From the NCBI RefSeq assembly GCF_032854445.1, contig NC_088297.1, forward strand, positions 12,573,278-12,637,277: DNA of 64,000 nt. The letters run 5' to 3'. Shown piece by piece: positions 36,630 to 47,910 of the stretch. Both the position numbers and the translations under genes were made by a program. Below the pieces are notes generated by a model. It ran no database searches and had not been told where the DNA came from. It worked only from the letters and a program-made list of their open reading frames with translations. This DNA comes from Liolophura sinensis. Lineage: Eukaryota; Mollusca; Polyplacophora; Chitonida; Chitonidae. Position 1 is the stretch's first letter; every line of letters starts with the position of its first letter.

Positions 36630-38592
36630 CTGTCACCGAAAACCTCAAACGTTTACGCTCTCTCGTCCTATATGTTTCTTTCATTTCTCATTTATTAAAC
36701 ATAGTGAGATAAATGCTTGACAAGTCAAAAGGCACGCGAACCATAACACCGTCTCATTAAGATTCTTAAAACATTTTTGCACCAGAGCACGATTTTGAAA
36801 TTGCCTACGATGCAGGAAGCACATTGATTGGGAGTTATATACACTCATTGATAAAGGTTTTACTCCTTGATAATTTAAGTTATCCGTGTGTTGTGAAGTT
36901 ATGTGAGGATTTTAACCCTAGGTGTGAAATTTTAACTCTGAGGTGAAGGTTTAAAAGGACCTGGTATGGTAAGGCAGGGAATCGGCCCAGTGCAAAAAAC
37001 TGTGCACCCCAAGGAGCGAAACAAAGTATAGCTGTGGGAGACAGCTGCTGTGACACACGTGAGACTACTTCTTTTGTAGTGAACCAATCAGTGCACCACA
37101 AATGTGACTTTATGAAAAATTATTGACCACGCAGTTTTGCGCGAGTTAATTAAATACATATATAACAAATGTTACGCCTTATGCTTCCGCTACGCAGATC
37201 ATGTTAATGTTAATGATAGCTAGAGTAACACATGTGCTCTCAACCAGGTTTTCTGATATGATTTCGCTATAGTTGCCACACGTTATGTAATACCATAGCT
37301 TAACAATTATTCAGCCTATTTCCTGATAACACTTATTTAATGCAAGACAGCCTATGTCCTTTCTCACACAAAAAGTGTTGCCAAAGACAGAACAAGAACA
37401 AAAGGTTCAACTCTTTCTAGAAATGCAACCTGTGACTCACTGTACTGTGTAGGACGTCAAAATAAGACAATCTCATCGCATTATATAGTTTATTGTTTAC
37501 ATATGAAGACCAACGTTAACCAAAACGAAACTTTGACAGCACGTAGAAGTACACACTTGAAAGTTTCAGTAAATATATTGTTCTGGCTAACATTGATCTC
37601 ATATATCCTTCTCAACACGCGGATAACGATTTTGTCCTTACAACATTTATCAAATATAAAGCCAGTCTCGCGTATATGTAAAGACATGAAACAGAATCAA
37701 ACAAATATACATGTTCTTATATTCAATGTCATACTCATGATATGGTATGAAGAATAATTATAATGTGTAATTATGTATAACGTAAAATTATATATAATGT
37801 ATAATTATGTATAATGTTACAATTAATGTATAATGTATAATTATGTATAATGGACAATTATGTATAAAGTATAATTATACCATGTTCTGAAATTCTTGAC
37901 AAAAATCCAACAAATACATTAGCATGTCGTTATTTGCATCAGATTATTTATGATATGATATGGTGCAGTATAATAATTATTATATATAATGTGTCATATA
38001 ATAATTATTATATGACATTTGATATGACAATAAGTTCTGCTTTAACTTATGATTGGACCAAAAAAGGTATGTTGAAAAATATGATAAACAAGAAAATGTT
38101 TTGTGAAAAAGTGACGGAAGCATTGAAGCGTACAATTAAAAGTATACTAGGAAATTGCTTAAATATGCCTCGCGAAATCATGGAAAGCACTCAAGGGTGT
38201 ACATGTACTCCAGAACAATTTCTGTAGCACTACCATGCAGGGAATGTCAGCAAGCCTTAATTTGTACCGTGTGAAATGGCCCGTGCTTGACAAGTCGATA
38301 AATCAATCCACCGATATTTAGAGAGCAACAATCGTGAACTGACCAATGAAGACAGACAACTAGTTATTTAGTGTGCGTATACAAGTGGACCATGGCTAAT
38401 GTAGTCAGCAGATTTAATTCCCCCGTCCATGCTCTTTGATCTGAATAAATACAGTCCTGTGTTCAGCCAAGCATAACGGTTCATCCGTCTTCACGCGATT
38501 ACTTTATCTAGGATGCAGTAGGATTGCATTCTCACGGCACCAATCACGAAGCTTTTACTTTATATTTTGTTCTATATATTGTCTATTTTCAG
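36630..38592. other. No gene seen; AT-rich tandem tract before the aquaporin
   Basis: 37755-37885 is a loose tandem of TATAATTATGTATAATGT units. 37970-38025 is AT-rich and strongly self-complementary (TAATAATTATTAT). The first aquaporin coding exon was looked for here and not found. Confidence 0.5.
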
Positions 38593-38779
38593 ATCGCTTT
38601 CACTTTCGGTTTAGCCATTGCCGCAATGATCCAAGCCGTCGGTCACGTGTCTGGAGGCCACATAAACCCTGCTGTGTCTGTAGCCATGCGATATCACTCA
38701 GTATCAGTCCGCTAAAAGCCTTGTTTTACGTCGTCTCCCAGATAACAGGGGCTATTTGTGGCGCTGCTATTTTGTATGG
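38593..38779 (+). CDS. AQP: Aquaporin exon a (TM2, loop B NPA, TM3) with one-base deletion
   Basis: Acceptor CTATTTTCAG precedes 38593 and donor GTGAGT follows 38779. It encodes [20 protein letters not shown], then [12 protein letters not shown]. After a shift of frame it continues as [20 protein letters not shown] and CGAAILYG. Between the ATG ending at 38688 and AGT at 38700 there are 11 bases where family alignment expects 12. The exon is 187 bases, one short of the 188 that would join in phase to the next exon. Confidence 0.9.
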
Positions 38780-41700
38780 GTGAGTTTTGTGGACGTTTTT
38801 CATGGTCCCTTTCAATGTTTCCGCGAAGACTACGTTAAAATCTTGAACCAGATAATGTATACAACTGAGATTCTGCCGCAAAAAATCAACAAGAAGAATC
38901 AGCTGTTCCGTACGTTTCCCAGTTAGAACCGGAAACACATACCATCAGGCAATAAATTTATAGGAATGAACGATTGATTGTTGTTTAAAACACACTCAAG
39001 AAAGTTCCTCTTGTGCAATGGCAGTCAGTTTCATGGATTGTAGAAAACCGCAGTGCCCGAGGTCATTGGCAAAGTAATGACAAACTTTCTCATCTGTGAA
39101 GATCAGACAAGTGACTTCATTAAAACGTTAACCTACGCAAACGAACCTACAAGCGTCGTCGACCTCTAGTTATTTATATATTTATTTGGTTGGTGTTTTA
39201 CGCCGTGCTCAAGAAAGTTCATTTATACGACTGTGGCCAGCATCATGGTGGGAGGCTTCTAGGTCATTGCGCCGTGCTGGCATGCTAACCCCTCGGCCAC
39301 CCTGGCCCCCACTACTTATTGTCACCAATGCCCCGACAACAGTGATAGTGACTTGAACTTTTGGCCGTAAGTGGAAGGTTCTCAGCAACCTGCGGATGGT
39401 CGTGAGTTTCCCCCGGCTCAGTCCGGTTTCTCCTCCCACCATAATGCTTGCCGCCGTCGTATAAGTGAAATATTCTTGAGTACGGCGTAAAACACCAATC
39501 AAATAAATAAATAAATAAATTAATTGAACATTTGGTCATTCAACAGCAAGAAGTAGGTTCACTTTGCCATTCCTTCTGTTTTCCCTTTACATCAGTCAAA
39601 CAATTTAACAATATTTTAATCAACCAGTCGCACTCTACTTTTTTAACAGTATAACCCCACCAAGCGCACGTGGTAACCTTGGAGTAAACAACATCGACTC
39701 GTCGTTGACACCTGCTCAGGGTTTCGCCATGGAGCTGATGCTGACCTTTATCTTGCTGTCTGTGATATATGGGACGACGGACTCTAACCGTGTAGGGTAC
39801 GGGAGTGTGTCCCTCTCCATCGGACTCGCCGTTGCTTTAGCCCATTTGGCTGCGGTAATTTTTTTTTTTAATTTTTATTTCAATTTCCAATTCCAATCCA
39901 TTTGCACATTTGGATTTGATTCTAATATATTAATGGCGTTATACCTGTATCCAATACAACCGGCGAGTCAACCGCTAGTGGCTGGTGGTGAAGTCGACCT
40001 GGGACGGCGATTTAGGTGTTCTCAGTGAAAAGTTCACAGATCGGTGACTCGGAAAGCTGAACTAGTTTTGATCTCATTTTTGTTCCTGCATCGATCATGA
40101 AATGTAGAATAATATTCTACAAATGATGAGATGAAGTTACGTTGGCCTTTTCAGGCCAGAGAGGAGCAGCACGCAGTACCCAGGAGCCTCCCATCAATGC
40201 GATTTCTGTGAGCTCAAGTCCAGCTCATTCTGGCTACCTCTCCGTATGTGGGAAGGTTTTCCAGCAACCTGCTGATGGTCGGTTTTGTCCTACTATAACG
40301 ATGGGCAGAATCGTAAAGGTCAAATATTCTTGAGTGCGGCGTAAAACACCAATCAAATAAATAAAATAAATAAATTTTATACGAGAATATTCCGCCTCCG
40401 CCACACCCTTGCTACATGTGGAATTGGTTACAAGATTTACTTTCCTTTGTAGAGGCTAGTGAGCCTCATTTTTAATTAAAAGCCTGAATGCACACGCAAC
40501 AGTTCACTAATACTGCGGTTATCTCACGTACGCTTGTATATATAATTAATCCGTTTTACTACAGCATGCTTACAGTTCACCGTTGTCACGTAATCATAGC
40601 TTGCTGTTAGGTAAAGCCTTCAATTATTTGTATATTTACCCTTAATTGATTTATTCATTAAATATGGCTGAATACAAGGGTATCTGTCAGCGTAAGTTCC
40701 GTTGTGCCATAAAATGGCGTCTACAATGACGACTGTTAGCCACGCGTGTTCGCGTCATAAAGTTTGAAAACAAATTTATTTGGGTTGATAAATCAAAACA
40801 AAATGACTATAGGGTTGGCCCTAAACTCCCACGCATGCGCATAAACCCAAGCATGCATCTCCAACAACAACATCATCCTGCTATAAAATTTCACTAGGGC
40901 ATGGATTTTCTTTTTATATAGCTGGCATTAACTTCATCCACCAAACAAGTATACATCCCCAAACTCTCGCAATTTACAATACCATAAACGCACGGTACTA
41001 TACCATAAACGCACGGTACTATACCATAAACGTACGGTACTATACCATAAAAACACATACAGCTTGTACTTTTCGCTACATGCAACACATCAAAATAATA
41101 ATCTAAAATGGCCACCATTTTCTTTTCGAATTGTTTTCGCTGGAGGTGAATTCATAGCATTTTGTCACTTTAGTAACTTTCAGGGGTGCTGGTATTTGGG
41201 TGTTGTTGGGGTAGTCACCCTGGGGCAAACCATTTTCAGTTCTACCCAAACTGGCATGAAATTCTGATATTTAACTAGATGCAATAAAACAGTGCAGAAA
41301 TGTATAGTGTATCAACTATGTATAATGTATTATCCCATCGGTGCCCCTGCACTTTTCAATTAAGAGTTATATCTTGGACCCAGCTGCACGAATTACACAT
41401 GTTTAAACGTGTTAAAACAAAACGAAGTGCTTAACGCTGCGTGATCAGATATATACCAGTTGTATTTCTCAACTTGGTGGTAATGAAATATCCCCAAACT
41501 GACTGCGTAGTTAGAATGGCTCATTGTCTCATCTGGTTGTATTGCAGCCATAAGGTGGCAATTGTTAGGACTATATAAGCGATGACTTATAACATAACAA
41601 ATATATGGATCACAACAGGAACAGTTAAACATTTTTGAATACGGCGTAAAACACCAATAAAATAAATAAATTTCGGTATAGGTACTAATACCGTTATCAA

Positions 41701-44492
41701 GCGTGTTAGTACCTATACCGAAACGTTGCTCACTGAAGGAGCAAAGTTGTAATCCATACAATTGTTATGTCGTACGAGCGATATCTGTATGAATCAGATA
41801 CCGCGGGATTATATACAAGTAGCGAGAACAGCATCTGTTCAAGTTTCGTGACTCTGTTCAGATCGCTGAATGATTAGAACTGTGTATCAGACAAAATATA
41901 CGAAAATCCAATACGAATCTATCAGTTATATTTTCGTCAATCAAGATTTAAACCATCACAGGCATTTATTTTCATTGCTTTAGAAGAGCCTTCTTTGGAA
42001 AAAAATATCGATATTACGAAATGGTTGACGACCCATTGGAATTTCAATAACGAAATACATGTTTGAAAATGAACAGGCGCGCATTAGCTTCTTTCAGAGT
42101 TTATTTTGTGAATTAGGAGCACTTTGAGATTTTGATGCAAGTGTTCACCTCCTTAATTAGGCGTATTTCCGTTTTGTAAAATACATTTGTCTTAATTTTA
42201 AAAACTCGGTAAACTTGATTTTCGTTAGCCACGCAAAATGTGCAAAAATGAGACTCTCTCAATTATTCCTCTACGTTCATCTGTACTATCTTAGGCTATG
42301 ATTCTCCCTTGTGATATTATTTTATTTTCAATCATTAATCTTATTTTCTCCTGCAGATTCCTTATACTGGGGCCAGTATGAACCCAGCACGATCCTTCGG
42401 CCCTGCCGTCATCATGCGCAGTTGGGACAATCACTGGGTAGGTCACGTGACATGTCATTAAAAGCTTACCTGAATTTACTGTTGCTGTTTCTTTCCACTG
42501 TTTATTTTATTTATCGGGTTGATGTTTAATATAGCGCTTAAGATTATTTCCACTTATATGACAGCGTTCAATTCACAGGTTGAGGAAACCGGAGCAACCA
42601 AAGTAATCAACCGACCTTCGGTACCTTCCTAACAAACCTCCTGGGTTAAAACCACAGTCGAAACAACATCAGCTAAAATCCTCATTGATCATAGCTGCAG
42701 CGAACCGGCCATCTATATGTATAAAGTTATTCTGTTAGAGTCTGAATTATTATCATTTCAGTGATTGAAAACTATGAGAATGAGTTTGTCAACCACTAAT
42801 GTACGTCCGTAGTTCAACATTATAATATTCATCATTATCATCATCAGTTACATGTACATCATCATCGTCTTCATTATCACATCGTCATCATTATCTTTAT
42901 AGCCATTGTCACCGTCATCATCGGTATCTTCTTCGCCAACACAACTAATTAAATCTGCAAGAATTTCTGAATTTGGGAATTAAAATATATCTATTTACTT
43001 ATATTTCACTTATACGACGGCGGCCAGCATTATAGTGGGCCAAAACCGGGCGGATCTCGGAGGAAACCCACGACCATCGGCAAGTTGCTGACTTGCTGAC
43101 AGACCTTCCGACATACGGCCGTAGAAACCCAGCATGAGCAATATATAAATGTCAGTCAAATTTTAAAGAAGGTCATAGGTGCCATGTTAACATCACATCA
43201 GAGAGTACGAGATGCATGTGTGTTTTTATGAATCGTTAAGGAGGTACTGGTGATGAAACGACATAATTGTGTTTTTTTTCTTCTAATTCGCAGGTGTACT
43301 GGGTTGGTCCAATCGCTGGCGGGGCTCTTGCTTCTGTAATCTATAAATATGTCATCTCCCCTTACCGCGGTATCAAGAGTGTGGATCAAGCCATCAGAGA
43401 AATGCGTCAGTATTCAACAACAACACTAACACAAGGACTGTTTTGCACACAGACGCCTAGTAATTTTTCAGAAGCGACAATGTTAACGTTCAATGCTGTA
43501 AATAAGCTCCAAACTGCACTGCCCAGCCTCAGAAAACCGCCATAAAGATTTTGACATTGGTTGACCATCAAAGTCTGGACCTTCCTATGGGATGGTACTT
43601 AGCAACGTCAAGGGAACGTCACACGCAGCCTCATCACCACTACCTGATACCGTGTATCCTCTCGCCAAGCATTTCACACATTCATCAATATAATTCATAC
43701 CTGAAAAGAGTTTAGACAATTTTCATTATTGTGAGCATGCACCTGTACACCAAAAATGACCGACTAGCAGCAAACACAAATTTTATACCCTAAAGTACAC
43801 GGCATTACATTCGTCCATTCCGAAAAACGGAAAGTTGTAATAGTGTACTGATTCATGTTATCCAAGCGGTCCTTCCGTGTAGGTGTTTTGCTATGCACTA
43901 TAAATTTTATCTAGTCCTTGCTACATGGAAGGAGATAAGAGGTACACAAGTACACAAGTACACAAGTATACCATAACAGTTTTACACCATGAAACAAAAT
44001 AGTTGTCGTTGTTGTCGTGTGTTGTAATTGATAACTAGTCTGTCAAGGATATTCCATTAAACGCTTTCAGTGTAACTTGCTTAAATTTTGTAACAGCCTG
44101 GTTTTTCTGATTATTTGTCAATAAAACAAATCTGAGGTCGATTAAATCAAAATTTTACAATAAAAATTTGGTTCATATAGCCATGTTTTAGTTGTGACAA
44201 ATAGCCCTGTGGCCTTCTTGTTGTCGTTGTTCCCGATGCTTTTTATACAGTTATTCTGGTTCTTGATTGCGGGCTACATTTTTGATATATACATGCGTCA
44301 TCGGTCATTATTTTCTTGTTTTTTTTTTTTTCAGTTGAGGATCAGAGAGACCTGCCCGTTCCACCTGACTTCCACGTGGTTGTCTCCCCTGGTTTAGCGG
44401 TCGGTAATGGCAACGCGAAGATCGAGACAGGCACGTATCGGCAGATGGGTTCAACCAATCAGGGCTTCGAGATGACGGAGAAAGCGGATTGA
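38593..44492 (+). CDS. AQP: Aquaporin (AQP1/AQP4 type), partial, five exons, frameshifted
   Basis: Channel protein of the MIP family, predicted to pass water across the plasma membrane. Coding exons: 38593-38779, 39650-39854, 42357-42437, 43294-43459, 44335-44492, with GT/AG borders and matching phases. Both pore motifs are present: [13 protein letters not shown] (NPA codons 38665-38673) and [15 protein letters not shown] (NPA codons 42381-42389). The selectivity-filter positions read Phe (38605), His (39843), Ala (42372) and Arg (42390), the set known from water-selective AQP4. The N-terminus with TM1 is missing from the window or unrecognised. Within the first exon one base is missing between 38689 and 38699, so the literal frame stops at TAA 38713-38715. 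All other exons are clean. It is either a recent null allele or an assembly error. Confidence 0.9.
39170..39315 (-). mobile_element. SINE-A copy, minus strand, internally deleted
   Basis: The 3' part GGTTGGTGTTTTACGCCGTG to CAGCATCATGGTGGGAGG is joined directly to head sequence CTTCTAGGTCATTGCGCCGT and GGCCACCCTGGCCCCC. About 150 bases of the middle are missing. Confidence 0.8.
39350..39522 (+). mobile_element. SINE-A, 5'-truncated copy
   Basis: GACTTGAACTTTTGGCCGTA, CAACCTGCGGATGGTCGTGA, then the 3' part TTGCCGCCGTCGTATAAGTG and a long (AAAT)n tail. Confidence 0.85.
39650..39854 (+). CDS. AQP: Aquaporin exon b (extracellular loop C, TM4, TM5)
   Basis: Starts by completing a Gly codon and ends in phase 0 before GTAATT. 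It encodes [52 protein letters not shown] and [16 protein letters not shown], 68 codons without a break. The His of AHLAA is the constriction His of water channels. Confidence 0.95.
40153..40376 (+). mobile_element. SINE-A copy, degraded head, in aquaporin intron
   Basis: ACCCAGGAGCCTCCCATCAA, GTGAGCTCAAGTCCAGCTCA, then a diverged 3' part with GAATCGTAAAGGTCAAATAT and an AAATAAAT tail. Confidence 0.85.
40977..41052. repeat. 21-bp tandem repeat, 3.5 copies
   Basis: Unit ACCATAAACGCACGGTACTA plus T. The second base set varies (CGCACGG or CGTACGG). It lies inside the large aquaporin intron. Confidence 0.9.
41628..41670 (+). mobile_element. SINE-A 3' tail fragment
   Basis: ATTTTTGAATACGGCGTAAA, ACACCAATAAAATAAATAAA. 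Only the last part is present, directly next to a perfect hairpin. Confidence 0.75.
41671..41723. repeat. Perfect 18-bp inverted repeat (hairpin)
   Basis: TTTCGGTATAGGTACTAA (41671-41688) and its exact reverse complement TTAGTACCTATACCGAAA (41706-41723) around a 17-base loop. No mismatch. It lies in the aquaporin intron. Confidence 0.95.
42100..42265. repeat. Repeat G, single copy in aquaporin intron
   Basis: Contains CTCCTTAATTAGGCGTATTT, CCGTTTTGTAAAATACATTT, CTCGGTAAACTTGATTTTCG and GCAAAATGTGCAAAAATGAG, the same unit that is present three times in tandem at 47911-48365. Confidence 0.8.
42357..42437 (+). CDS. AQP: Aquaporin exon c (loop E, second NPA)
   Basis: Acceptor TTTTCTCCTGCAG, donor GTAGGT. 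It encodes [20 protein letters not shown] followed by RSWDNHW, 27 codons, phase 0 at both ends. It holds the second NPA and the filter Arg. Confidence 0.96.
42505..42680 (-). mobile_element. SINE-B copy, minus strand
   Basis: Second SINE family of the window. GGTTGATGTTTAATATAGCG, TTTCCACTTATATGACAGCG and GAGGAAACCGGAGCAACC, then AAACCTCCTGGGTTAAAACC. The 3' part resembles SINE-A, the rest differs. Partly degraded. Confidence 0.65.
42825..42935. repeat. CAT/CATT-rich simple repeat
   Basis: Irregular runs of CATCATTATCATCATC and related triplets in the aquaporin intron. Confidence 0.8.
43008..43139 (-). mobile_element. SINE-A partial copy, minus strand
   Basis: ATTTCACTTATACGACGGCG, GCCAGCATTATAGTGGGCC, AACCCACGACCATCGGCAAG and CGACATACGGCCG. 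A short internal duplication TTGCTGACTTGCTGAC is present. Confidence 0.85.
43294..43459 (+). CDS. AQP: Aquaporin exon d (TM6 and start of C-tail)
   Basis: Acceptor TTCTAATTCGCAG. It encodes [20 protein letters not shown], the conserved TM6 block, then [20 protein letters not shown] and on to TQTP. I end it before GTAATT at 43460 because this gives phase 1, which joins exactly to the tail exon at 44335. Without splicing here the frame stays open to TAA at 43543-43545 (28 different residues), a possible shorter isoform. Confidence 0.88.
44120..44125 (+). terminator. Possible polyadenylation signal AATAAA
   Basis: AATAAA 575 bases after the in-frame stop of unspliced exon d and upstream of the tail exon. 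It would serve the shorter aquaporin isoform if that exists. Confidence 0.4.
44335..44492 (+). CDS. AQP: Aquaporin exon e (cytoplasmic C-terminal tail)
   Basis: Acceptor is a T-run ending TTTTTTTTCAG. Two bases complete an Ile codon, then [40 protein letters not shown] and [11 protein letters not shown], stop TGA 44490-44492. The hydrophilic tail and phase fit exon d. Its start resembles the tail of vertebrate AQP4 in being acidic and Pro-rich. The exon is supported by phase and acceptor, not by a conserved domain. Confidence 0.75.
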
Positions 44493-44499
44493 GTTTCAA

Positions 44500-44755
44500 A
44501 CCTCGGCAAAATTTGAATGCGTAAGTTTTGGAGCAGTCGAACATGAGTGAAGGGGTTCTTTAATGTGAATCTATCCCAACACAAAGTTGGCAAGGTAAAG
44601 GAAAGAATGTAAATGGCGTATCGCTCACACAGAGGTTAGCGTAGGCGACAAATGCAATATTTCCACCTGTTTAACACTCCTTTAAACACATTTGATGAGT
44701 GGATGTTTATTGTGAATGAAACGAAAAGAAATATACGAACTAATTCTAAAAGTCC
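44500..44755. other. Aquaporin 3' UTR candidate, then intergenic
   Basis: No clear AATAAA was seen in the first few hundred bases after the stop. Confidence 0.4.
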
Positions 44756-44757
44756 AT

Positions 44758-44905
44758 ACAATTGTTCTTTTTAGTTGTTGTTGCCAAGAATTTTTCACTT
44801 ATACAATGGCGGCCATTTTTATGGTTTAAGGAAACCAGAATTCCCGATATAAACCACGACATTTGGCAAATTAGTAACAAGCCTCAGTCTTTCTAATCAT
44901 TATAT
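44758..44905 (-). mobile_element. SINE-B fragment, minus strand
   Basis: TTTTTCACTTATACAATGGC, GGCCATTTTTATGGTTTAAG, AAACCACGACATTTGGCAAA and AACAAGCCTCAG. 3' half only. Confidence 0.6.
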
Positions 44906-45059
44906 CTGTTTCGTTGTATCTAGGAATTGTTTGCTGATAAGATAATGAACGTTAAGGTAATCACCTGTCGAGTCCTCACAAATGACATGGGGCTATTACA
45001 GTCAAGGATGACACACGCAAAACACCCCTTAAACAGGCTTTGTTGAATTTGTTTGTTTT

Positions 45060-45250
45060 TTTGCCTGATTATTGTTTAACGTGGGGCTCTAGAAGTTTTC
45101 ACGTATATGACGACAGCCAGGTTTATGGCTGGAGAAAAGCTTCTACAAACCTCTTGAGTTAAAGGCGCAACCTAAACAGCGAGAGTTGGATTCGAACTCA
45201 TGATCTCATTTGCTAAGGGCTTCATGGCCATGGCAAGCCAGTGCTTTAAT
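45060..45250 (-). mobile_element. SINE-B copy, minus strand
   Basis: ATTGTTTAACGTGGGGCTCT, TATATGACGACAGCCAGG, CTCTTGAGTTAAAGGCGCAA, then GTTGGATTCGAACTCATGAT, the reverse complement of a tRNA B box (GAGTTCGAATCCAAC). This shows that SINE-B also has a tRNA-derived head, different from SINE-A. Confidence 0.7.
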
Positions 45251-45254
45251 AATC

Positions 45255-46775
45255 TAAGCCAGCGAGGTCCCAACATTGCAGAAACCGAGCCTGCAAGGAG
45301 TGTTTGCACAGCGTTGCTTCTATACCATTACCGCGGAGAAGGAGTAAGGTTTCTCTGTGCAGCGCTGATATGGGTTTTAGAAAGAGAGTAATCTTTTATG
45401 TAGATTGTACATAATACCGTACTTCAGTTACATCCCCACTGAAGGAAAACGGGAAAATCAATTGAACAAACAAGTCAATAATTTATGCGGCTTCCCTTTT
45501 TTGTTTCAGAAGACTAACGAACTTCCGAGAGATTGGAACGAAAACTAACGCTATCTACCTTACGACAATCACCATTTCCATGGTTACGCTTGTAACAGAA
45601 AATCCTTGCAAATGGCGTTTCTATGAAATTCGAAGTGCCTGACTTTCTTAGTACGTCTATGAAAGCTTTTTGTTCATGAAACCTGCGTCATTTTGTCACA
45701 CATTCTTTTGTCTTTTCTCAAAGGGACATCCTTTTTTTTTACGTACAGCCTTCTATTTTTTTTGTAAGACACTCATCAGTGTTGTGTAAACGATACCATA
45801 TTCCGCTCACCTACTGATTAATTTACCTTGTAAAAAAAGAGAACATTCCGAAGAAACTGTAAATAACGATATGAGAATTTTGATTAAGAAAGGTAAAATT
45901 CATTAAGAGTCCCCTTAACTACGTGAATTTGACCACAAGGGTAGTATTGAACAGGTAACCGTAGATAACATCTTGAATGTTTCGCGATTTGAGTGATACA
46001 ATGTATGCGAGAATTATTTCAGTAGTTGTTTGATTAAGAAAAGCAAAGGAACTGTGTTTCACACATATAGATCATATACTTTTTCACACTATTTTGGTTT
46101 GTAGTTCACGTCACCATGTCGTGGAACAGTAGCCTTAGTAGACGTTAGCAACTTTTTTTTCTTTATAAGCAGGGCGAGAAAATACTTCTAAGAATTCATA
46201 CGTAAATTATGTAACTCTCCTTTCGGAGCTCAGTCACTTGAAATTCAGGTTTGTTTAAACTGTGTCAAGAATTAATAAGTGTAACTGTTCAGAAATGCAA
46301 ATCTTAACAGTAATTGTGAATGTATATAGATGGATTGCGCTGTGATCTGTAACTGGGCATATAATCAAGCATTTGGTCTTCCTAGTTGAGCTTAAGCCCG
46401 CGTTATTTCGTATCGGTATTATAGAGTTAATACTATTGTTATAGTGTATATCAGCTAAATCCTTTTCAATTTTACAGCATCGTGAAATTACCGTTAGGAT
46501 GATATATTTCAAATCCATAAATGCCACTTTTTCATGTAAAGACTTTCAAGATTCCTTTTTAATTAGGTAAACAGATTACAGATATCACCATTTTGTTGGT
46601 GATACATTATACCTTACAATAACGCGTTATTTTAAAAAAAAAACTTTGTCAACGTGTATCCATCTATGCATATAAATATGTTAACTGTAACTCATCTAAA
46701 GATGACCATGTTTTATCTCTGGCCAAACAATTCCGTTGTCCAGTGCACACAGTGAATGAATCACCCTGAGAGATA
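45255..46775. other. No gene seen
   Basis: AT-rich intergenic sequence with T-rich tracts near 45730-45765. No exon recognised. Confidence 0.4.
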
Positions 46776-46780
46776 TAATT

Positions 46781-47105
46781 AAGATGTACGGTATATAGAG
46801 AAAAACCAGATCAGTGCTGATAGTGTGATTATTGGCAAATGGTCACACGTAACCGGTGAAATTCGGCCTCTTGTCAATTTACCTCAGTCTGTTCTAACTG
46901 CTCATGTAAATGCTTCAAAAAGTAGCAGATTACACGCCCCCTAGAACCATGGTTTAAAAGCAAAAATTAGTTTAAAAAAATTAAGTGATATTAATTTCAA
47001 TTTATTATACGTCACTGGTTTAGAATTATTTAGAATTGTGTATTGCCATCACATTTAACAATAATATATCGAATATAATATAATTAAGACGCACATTAAC
47101 ACCAT
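46781..47105 (+). repeat. Dispersed element C, plus copy
   Basis: AGATGTACGGTATATAGAGA, CCAGATCAGTGCTGATAGTG, CACACGTAACCGGTGAAATT, CGGCCTCTTGTCAATTTACC and TACGTCACTGGTTTAGAATT in the canonical order. One of the most complete copies. Confidence 0.8.
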
Positions 47106-47109
47106 AAAA

Positions 47110-47905
47110 TTCTTTTGTTAGAGATCCATCATGGCCGCGATTGCAAATCATCTACACCCATTTAGTCTTTTTCGCAAAGTAGATATATTTACACATATTT
47201 ACGGATACGTGCATGCCAGTAATAATCCAGAAGTTATTGTTTCTCACATAATAGCGTTCTACTGTTGTTGGTTACCTGCAACAAAGTGTGTAGTAACGCT
47301 GTCAAGAAATATTGCTGCTGGATAATCCTACTTAATATATTATTATTATTATTATTATGCCGTTGTCAGGTTATTGTTTGAACATTGTAAGTATGTATAG
47401 GAAAACCGTTTTTCTCCGTTTAGAGCGAGGCCAACCATTCAGACGAACAAAACAGCATCGTGAACAATACACCAATCAATAGATCAAGATATACATAAAC
47501 AGTCTGAACAAAGCAGTAAAACTTACAAGCTGCATGGCGAACAAAACAACATAAATAACGAACAATACAGCATAATGACTGTAACAGCAAGGTGAACAAA
47601 AATATCCCTCAAACAATAACGAAACCTGCAAGATGTAGAATTCAGAAAGACGAGGGCAGAGCATAGGGTGTGTCTGTTGGACAGCTCTACATTAAAGCCT
47701 TTCATGGGAAGCCTTCGTAAATTCGCGTTTACGTTTTAATTTATGTATGTTCGCAGCGAAGTAAAACAACTATTTGTGAGCTTAACAAGTTGAAGCCGTG
47801 CGTATCCATTCCAAACTTACCGATCTCTAATAACATGGCAAATTACTTTTAATATCCAAACAGTTGCGGTAGAAATGTGCAAATCTCGTGACTACAACAC
47901 CTCAA
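47110..47905. other. No gene seen
   Basis: (TTA)n stretch near 47335-47358. Repeated GAACAA(T/A)A motifs at 47460-47600 without a clear period. No exon. Confidence 0.4.
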
Positions 47906-47910
47906 TGAGA

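Larger units (their letters stand above)
38780..39649 (+). other. Aquaporin intron with inverted SINE pair
   Basis: GTGAGT...TTTTTAACAG. It contains a minus SINE-A (39170-39315) and a plus SINE-A (39350-39522), facing head to head. Confidence 0.85.

Noticed and set aside
37934-38227. 97-codon + open frame upstream of the aquaporin, tested as its N-terminal exon
   Set aside because: Low-complexity AT-rich start; no FWR/AEF pattern and no hydrophobic TM1 of the MIP type.
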